8,937 bases of DNA from Methanolinea sp. UBA275 (lineage in GTDB: Archaea > Halobacteriota > Methanomicrobia > Methanomicrobiales > Methanospirillaceae), in contig DAWU01000007.1 in the NCBI GenBank assembly GCA_002506105.1, forward strand, positions 1-8,937, given 5' to 3'. The notes below the pieces were generated by a model. It was not told the origin of the DNA. It made no database searches and saw only the letters and a program-made list of their open reading frames with translations. Positions 5,475 through 8,937 of the stretch are shown here, in pieces. Position 1 is the first letter of the stretch. Each line of letters opens with the position of its first letter. The position numbers were made by a program, and so were the translations under genes.

Positions 5475-7181
5475 TCATGTGGCATCCACTTCAATCACGT
5501 AAGGGTTCGGCACAAAGTGCTTTGAGACATCATAATTGGCCTGCGTGACACTGTAGTAGCGAAGGAACTTGTCCTTGATGTCCCGCATCACCTGCGGATT
5601 CTCGTTCACCTTGGCATGGACCCATAGTGTCCGCTTGTTCCCGTTGTTGACGACCTCGCCGTCGATTACAACCGGGACACCGGTCTTCATAACATAGGCA
5701 GCCCGCGAGAATGCCTTCTCGATATCGTCAGGCTTGTGCGGTTTCTGGGGGTTGAAATCGTACACGACTACGTCCGCATCCATGCCGGGCTTAAGCCCGC
5801 CGTAGATGCTGGACATTCCCAGTGCCTTGGCGGGCCCGGCCCTGGTCATCATGGCAATCTCGTAGAGGTCGAGCTCACGCTCGATGCCAGCGAGATGGGT
5901 GGCTTCGACCATCTTGGCACTGTGCTTGAATGTGTCGATCCGCTCCTTTCTGGCCTCGGCACTCATCAGCCACTTGATGATACGGGGATACCTGATGAAT
6001 GGCCCTGCATTCGGGTGGTCGGTGGTGATGAAACAACGCATGAGATCCTTGGCAAAGAGCGCCAGTTCGAGCCCGATTGCCCACTGTATCTCGCAGACCT
6101 TGATGTCAGGGCTGTAGACATAGGGGACGATACCTGCGGCGGTCTCGAGTTCCACGTCTACATTGGCCCATTTCAGGTGGTTGAGCTCGGTGAGGTGGTG
6201 CTCGAACGGGCCGTCGGCGGTCATCGTCGTGGTCTCGTCGAGCGTCACACAACCGGTGTCCACGGTGACGTTCTTCTGCGTGTTAACATAGTCCATCACT
6301 TCTTTGCTCTTCGACTCGAAGTTGCCCCAGTTGTCTCCTCCGTAGGAGTGGAACTGGAGGTGCGTTGAGTGGAGCACCTGCTCGCGGCCGAACTTGTTCT
6401 TTGGCTTGAACTTCTCGGCAAGTTTGAGGGTATCGAGCGTCACGGTGTAGTTGCCCGGGTTTCCGAGGCTGTTCTGGTGGATGTGGACGGAGTGCGGGAG
6501 ACCGAGGTACTCATTCGCCTCAATCAGCCCGGTCACGATCTCCGAGGGAGTAATGTCAAAGTAGGGGACCGGGTCGTCGATAGTAAGGCAGTTCAAGCCC
6601 CATCCCCATGCCTCTGTCCCGCCCGGGTTCACGACCTTGACCCCGAATCCCTTCGTCACATCAAGGAGCCAGGAGATGTATGCCGCGGTGTTCTCGATCT
6701 CCTTGTTCTTCAAGTATTCCAGCACGAACCAGTTGTTCCCGAAGACGGGGAGTGCACCCTCATCGATGATGGGGGTATCCTTGATCTCTTCGTGAACATG
6801 GCGTGCAAAGAGCGGGGGCATCGCTGCTTCGATGGCAGTGGTATACCCCATGCGGGCATACTCGTACCCCGTCTTGAACGTGGTGGGGATAGAGAATCCG
6901 CCTGCCATGCGCTTCCCGGCACTCTTTGGGGTGTACGTAAAGAGCTTGTCTTCAGGGCGGTAGTTCCTTCCCTCGTTGACCTTGGGGCCTGCAATGTGCG
7001 CATGGATTTCCACGGCACCGGCCATAACGGCCTTTCCGCTGGCATCGATGGTCTTGGCTTTGGAGGAGATGTCACTGCTCTTGACGATCTTGCCGTCTTT
7101 CACGGCAATGTCGGCCTTGTCGCCCTTGATCCCCTGCGTGGGATCGAAGACAAAGCCATTCTTGATCAGGAACTCTGTCAT
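5475..7181 (-). CDS. fwdA: Formylmethanofuran dehydrogenase subunit A
   Basis: Amidohydrolase-superfamily subunit, 568 aa, full length. In the known complex it condenses formate, delivered by an internal tunnel from FwdB, with methanofuran to give formylmethanofuran at a binuclear metal site. Metal-site features are visible: H60 and H62 in EIHAHIAG; K182 in GVKVVNPGGTEAWGW, the likely N6-carboxylysine equivalent of Lys178; histidines 230, 233 and 235 in LPHSVHIHQNSLG; H271, H274 and H278 in VLHSTHLQFHSYGG; and D388 in FITTDHPNAGPF, matching the catalytic Asp385. The C-terminal part, YGGLKPGMDADVVVYDF (about 467-483), is the usual amidohydrolase small beta domain. The ATG at 7181 directly abuts the fwdB TAA, with AGGAGG 7 nt upstream inside fwdB, so coupling is likely. 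Exact assignment of each histidine to a metal is inferred from the family. Confidence 0.97.
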   Translation of the reverse strand: MTEFLIKNGFVFDPTQGIKGDKADIAVKDGKIVKSSDISSKAKTIDASGKAVMAGAVEIHAHIAGPKVNEGRNYRPEDKLFTYTPKSAGKRMAGGFSIPTTFKTGYEYARMGYTTAIEAAMPPLFARHVHEEIKDTPIIDEGALPVFGNNWFVLEYLKNKEIENTAAYISWLLDVTKGFGVKVVNPGGTEAWGWGLNCLTIDDPVPYFDITPSEIVTGLIEANEYLGLPHSVHIHQNSLGNPGNYTVTLDTLKLAEKFKPKNKFGREQVLHSTHLQFHSYGGDNWGNFESKSKEVMDYVNTQKNVTVDTGCVTLDETTTMTADGPFEHHLTELNHLKWANVDVELETAAGIVPYVYSPDIKVCEIQWAIGLELALFAKDLMRCFITTDHPNAGPFIRYPRIIKWLMSAEARKERIDTFKHSAKMVEATHLAGIERELDLYEIAMMTRAGPAKALGMSSIYGGLKPGMDADVVVYDFNPQKPHKPDDIEKAFSRAAYVMKTGVPVVIDGEVVNNGNKRTLWVHAKVNENPQVMRDIKDKFLRYYSVTQANYDVSKHFVPNPYVIEVDAT

Positions 7182-8498
7182 TTACTTTCCTCCTATGAGC
7201 TGGTCAAGGCGCGTGTTCACCCGCGTCAGGAACTCCACATCAGTGAGCACACCTTCTGGCGGGTCCACTACTTTCCGTGCATCGATAGGAACGTTGTCCA
7301 TGCGATAGCAGTTCCCGCCAACCTCGACGCCGACGAATGCAACCGGGACGTGGAGTTTCGAGATCTCGCTGGTGGGTGTGATGTGAGGGTCTACACAGAC
7401 TGAGGGGAGTTTCGCGATCTTTCTTACAGAGCTGATCGGGAAATGTGCACCGGGGTCGCTCCCAAGCACAAACACTGCATCGACCTCATCCCTGCGGAGG
7501 AGGTCATTTGAGGTAGTTTCTCCGGGATTGTACCGGGCGAAGCCGCGGGAGAGGTCCACAGCGTAAGGGAACCCAAACTGCCATCCCAGGACCTGGCCTG
7601 AGCCGGTGACATTGTAGTGGCCACGCATGGGCATGATGCTGAACTTCGTGAACTCATTTAAATCCTTTGTCAGCATGATGGCGGCGTCGATGTTGTGGTT
7701 CTTCGAGAGCGACTGGGTGACACCCATGCCGAAGAAGATGATCCCGAACCGTCCGCTCTTCAGGACTTCTGCGACTTCGATAATTTTCTCCCTTGGAATA
7801 CCTGCAACAGTCTCGGGGAGCGGCTCATTCCGGAGTGCAACCCTGAGTGCCGAGAGGAGTTCGTAATCCCGGCCCTGCTCCACCTTGAAGTGGTAATCTG
7901 CCATCTTCGCGGTGTCGCTGTCCCTGGGATCGACTACGATCATCTTGCGGTTCTTGTGACCCTTGTTGGTAAAGTATCCACGGGGGAATATGGAGTACCT
8001 GGACTGGTGCCTCGGGTGAGCGTGACACGGATTGCATCCCCAGAAGATGATGCGATCGGCACGATTCTTGATCTCACCAAGCGTGCAACTTGGAATGCCA
8101 ACATCCTGCACTGCAATAAGGGTAGTACCATGGCATACTGTTGCAGTGTTGTCAACAATCGCCCCCGACTTCTCTGCAATTTCATGCCCTATGCTCTGGG
8201 CTTCACAGCTGGTGGAACTCCAACCGTACATCAGGGGCTTTCTTGCCTTGTAGAACATCCTGGCGGTGAAATCCACAGCTTCGTCGTAAGAGACTTCCTT
8301 GTAACTGCCGTCAGGCTGCTGCATGCGGGGCTTGGTCACCCTGCCTGCAGCCTGGGCATGCATGAACTTCTCTGCCCCTATGGCACAGGCGTTATAAATA
8401 TCTTCTATCTTCTTCCCATCGTCTGACACGACGACCTCCAGGTCGTCGCACAGGGTTCCGCAGAATGGACAGATAACATCAGTCACTGATTTGGACAT
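7182..8498 (-). CDS. fwdB: Formylmethanofuran dehydrogenase subunit B (molybdopterin/tungstopterin catalytic subunit)
   Basis: Catalytic subunit that reduces CO2 to formate, related to formate dehydrogenase, 438 aa. The N-terminus has a [4Fe-4S] site, C10-x2-C13-x3-C17 with C38 (CPFCGTLC and NACAIG). C122 in ATVCHGTT corresponds to the metal-ligating cysteine (Cys118 in Methanothermobacter wolfei) and is encoded by TGC, so this is the cysteine and not the selenocysteine form. The WGCNPCHAHPRHQSRYS segment (about 153-169) is strongly conserved in the family. The ATG shares one base with the fwdD TGA stop (TGATG), and GGGGTGA lies 6 nt upstream. The stop abuts fwdA. It needs FwdD to complete the pterin-binding fold. 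Whether tungsten or molybdenum is used cannot be read from the sequence. Confidence 0.97.
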   Translation of the reverse strand: MSKSVTDVICPFCGTLCDDLEVVVSDDGKKIEDIYNACAIGAEKFMHAQAAGRVTKPRMQQPDGSYKEVSYDEAVDFTARMFYKARKPLMYGWSSTSCEAQSIGHEIAEKSGAIVDNTATVCHGTTLIAVQDVGIPSCTLGEIKNRADRIIFWGCNPCHAHPRHQSRYSIFPRGYFTNKGHKNRKMIVVDPRDSDTAKMADYHFKVEQGRDYELLSALRVALRNEPLPETVAGIPREKIIEVAEVLKSGRFGIIFFGMGVTQSLSKNHNIDAAIMLTKDLNEFTKFSIMPMRGHYNVTGSGQVLGWQFGFPYAVDLSRGFARYNPGETTSNDLLRRDEVDAVFVLGSDPGAHFPISSVRKIAKLPSVCVDPHITPTSEISKLHVPVAFVGVEVGGNCYRMDNVPIDARKVVDPPEGVLTDVEFLTRVNTRLDQLIGGK

Positions 8499-8899
8499 CA
8501 GGCTTCACCCCTGCATTTCTTCTGAACGAGCTGAACGGAACTGAACACAGGCTCGTTCATCGCAATCTCTACTTCAACAGGGGTACCTTTAAAAGTAGGC
8601 ATCCCGGTAGAGTAGGTGTTCGGGTTGACCACCGAATTAGCCCAGGGTCCCATGGGGATGTAGGCAAGGCCGGGGTGGGGGCCTTGTGTTGCTTCCACAG
8701 CCTTCACAACAACATCACCATATTTGCTGGTGACCCGGACGTTCGTCCCTCTCCAGGCGCCGAGCTTCTTCAGGTCTGACGGGTCCATCTCAATGATCCC
8801 GCAGGCTTTGGTGTAGGCGTCTTTCTCCTTTCCGCCTTCCATGGCCACTCCCTGCTGGATGGAGCGGCCGGAAATCAGGTTAAGTGCAATTTTGGCCAA
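8498..8899 (-). CDS. fwdD: Formylmethanofuran dehydrogenase subunit D, TTG start
   Basis: Small molybdopterin-dinucleotide-binding subunit, 133 aa, that packs onto FwdB to complete the CO2-reducing site. The segment AYIPMGPWANSVV (79-91) followed by STGMPTFKGTPVEVE is characteristic. The start codon is TTG at 8899-8897. An in-frame TAG lies only 3 nt upstream (8905-8903), so no longer form exists. The next in-frame ATG (M20) would remove the conserved ISGRSIQQGVAMEGG start. GAGAGGG sits 7 nt before the TTG, which supports this choice. It overlaps fwdB by 1 bp. No other anomaly. Confidence 0.93.
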   Translation of the reverse strand: MAKIALNLISGRSIQQGVAMEGGKEKDAYTKACGIIEMDPSDLKKLGAWRGTNVRVTSKYGDVVVKAVEATQGPHPGLAYIPMGPWANSVVNPNTYSTGMPTFKGTPVEVEIAMNEPVFSSVQLVQKKCRGEA

Positions 8900-8902
8900 T
8901 GA

Positions 8903-8937
8903 CTATCCCTCTCTTGATGCCCGAGCTCTTATCACGG
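8903..8937 (-). CDS. C-terminal end of an unidentified upstream gene (partial)
   Basis: From the window edge one minus-strand frame reads VIRARASREG and stops with TAG at 8905-8903, just 3 nt before the fwdD start. The other two frames do not give a better fit to the operon spacing. In related operons the gene before fwdD is often an iron-sulfur subunit (fwdG or fwdF type) of the same complex, and a basic tail after the last cluster motif would be plausible. Eleven codons are too few to identify the family, so this rests on position, tight spacing and frame only. Confidence 0.4.
   Translation of the reverse strand, partial: VIRARASREG
8907..8913 (-). promoter_or_regulatory. Ribosome binding site deciding the fwdD TTG start
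   Basis: GAGAGGG on the minus strand, spaced 7 nt from TTG at 8899. Together with the in-frame stop at 8905-8903 it fixes the fwdD start. Confidence 0.6.

Noticed and set aside
6369..7403. 344-codon plus-strand ORF
   Set aside because: Fully antisense to fwdA and the end of fwdB, which are clear family members; composition reflects the complement of their codons and no known motif is seen.

Overview
The window comes from a hydrogenotrophic methanogenic archaeon. Every gene lies on the minus strand, so transcription runs from high to low coordinates. The McrA sequence, the mcrBDCGA gene order and the moderately high GC content fit the order Methanomicrobiales. I cannot place it below order without an alignment.

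Region 1 (8937 down to 4659) is a formylmethanofuran dehydrogenase operon. A few codons of an upstream gene are followed by fwdD, fwdB, fwdA and fwdC, which are packed with overlaps or gaps of 0-15 bp. This complex catalyses the first step of methanogenesis: ferredoxin-dependent reduction of CO2 to formate at a tungsten or molybdenum pterin site (FwdB/FwdD), then condensation of the formate with methanofuran at a binuclear metal amidohydrolase site (FwdA). FwdC is the beta-helix scaffold subunit. The iron-sulfur subunits (FwdF/FwdG types) are not in the window; the truncated upstream gene may be one of them. fwdD starts with TTG.

Region 2 (4658 to 4305) is the only gap longer than 300 bp. It begins with a run of 11 T directly after the fwdC stop, a likely archaeal terminator. 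It continues as AT-rich DNA with two candidate TATA boxes and ends as a leader of about 120-165 nt before mcrB. The leader holds a 7-bp hairpin, a 10-bp palindrome, an 8-bp direct repeat with 10-bp period, and a 45-codon ORF that overlaps the mcrB start.

Region 3 (4304 to 1) is the methyl-coenzyme M reductase operon mcrB-mcrD-mcrC-mcrG-mcrA, with mcrA cut by the window edge after 367 codons. MCR catalyses the last step, releasing methane from methyl-CoM and coenzyme B. The presence of mcrC marks this as the mcr type and not the mrt isoenzyme. The visible catalytic and cofactor-contact residues of all three structural subunits are intact. The structural genes mcrB, mcrG and mcrA have clear Shine-Dalgarno sequences, while the accessory genes mcrD and mcrC do not, which would suit the unequal amounts of protein needed.

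The window therefore joins the first and last enzymes of CO2-dependent methanogenesis in tandem. The genes themselves belong to well-known families. The least explained part is the mcr leader region.
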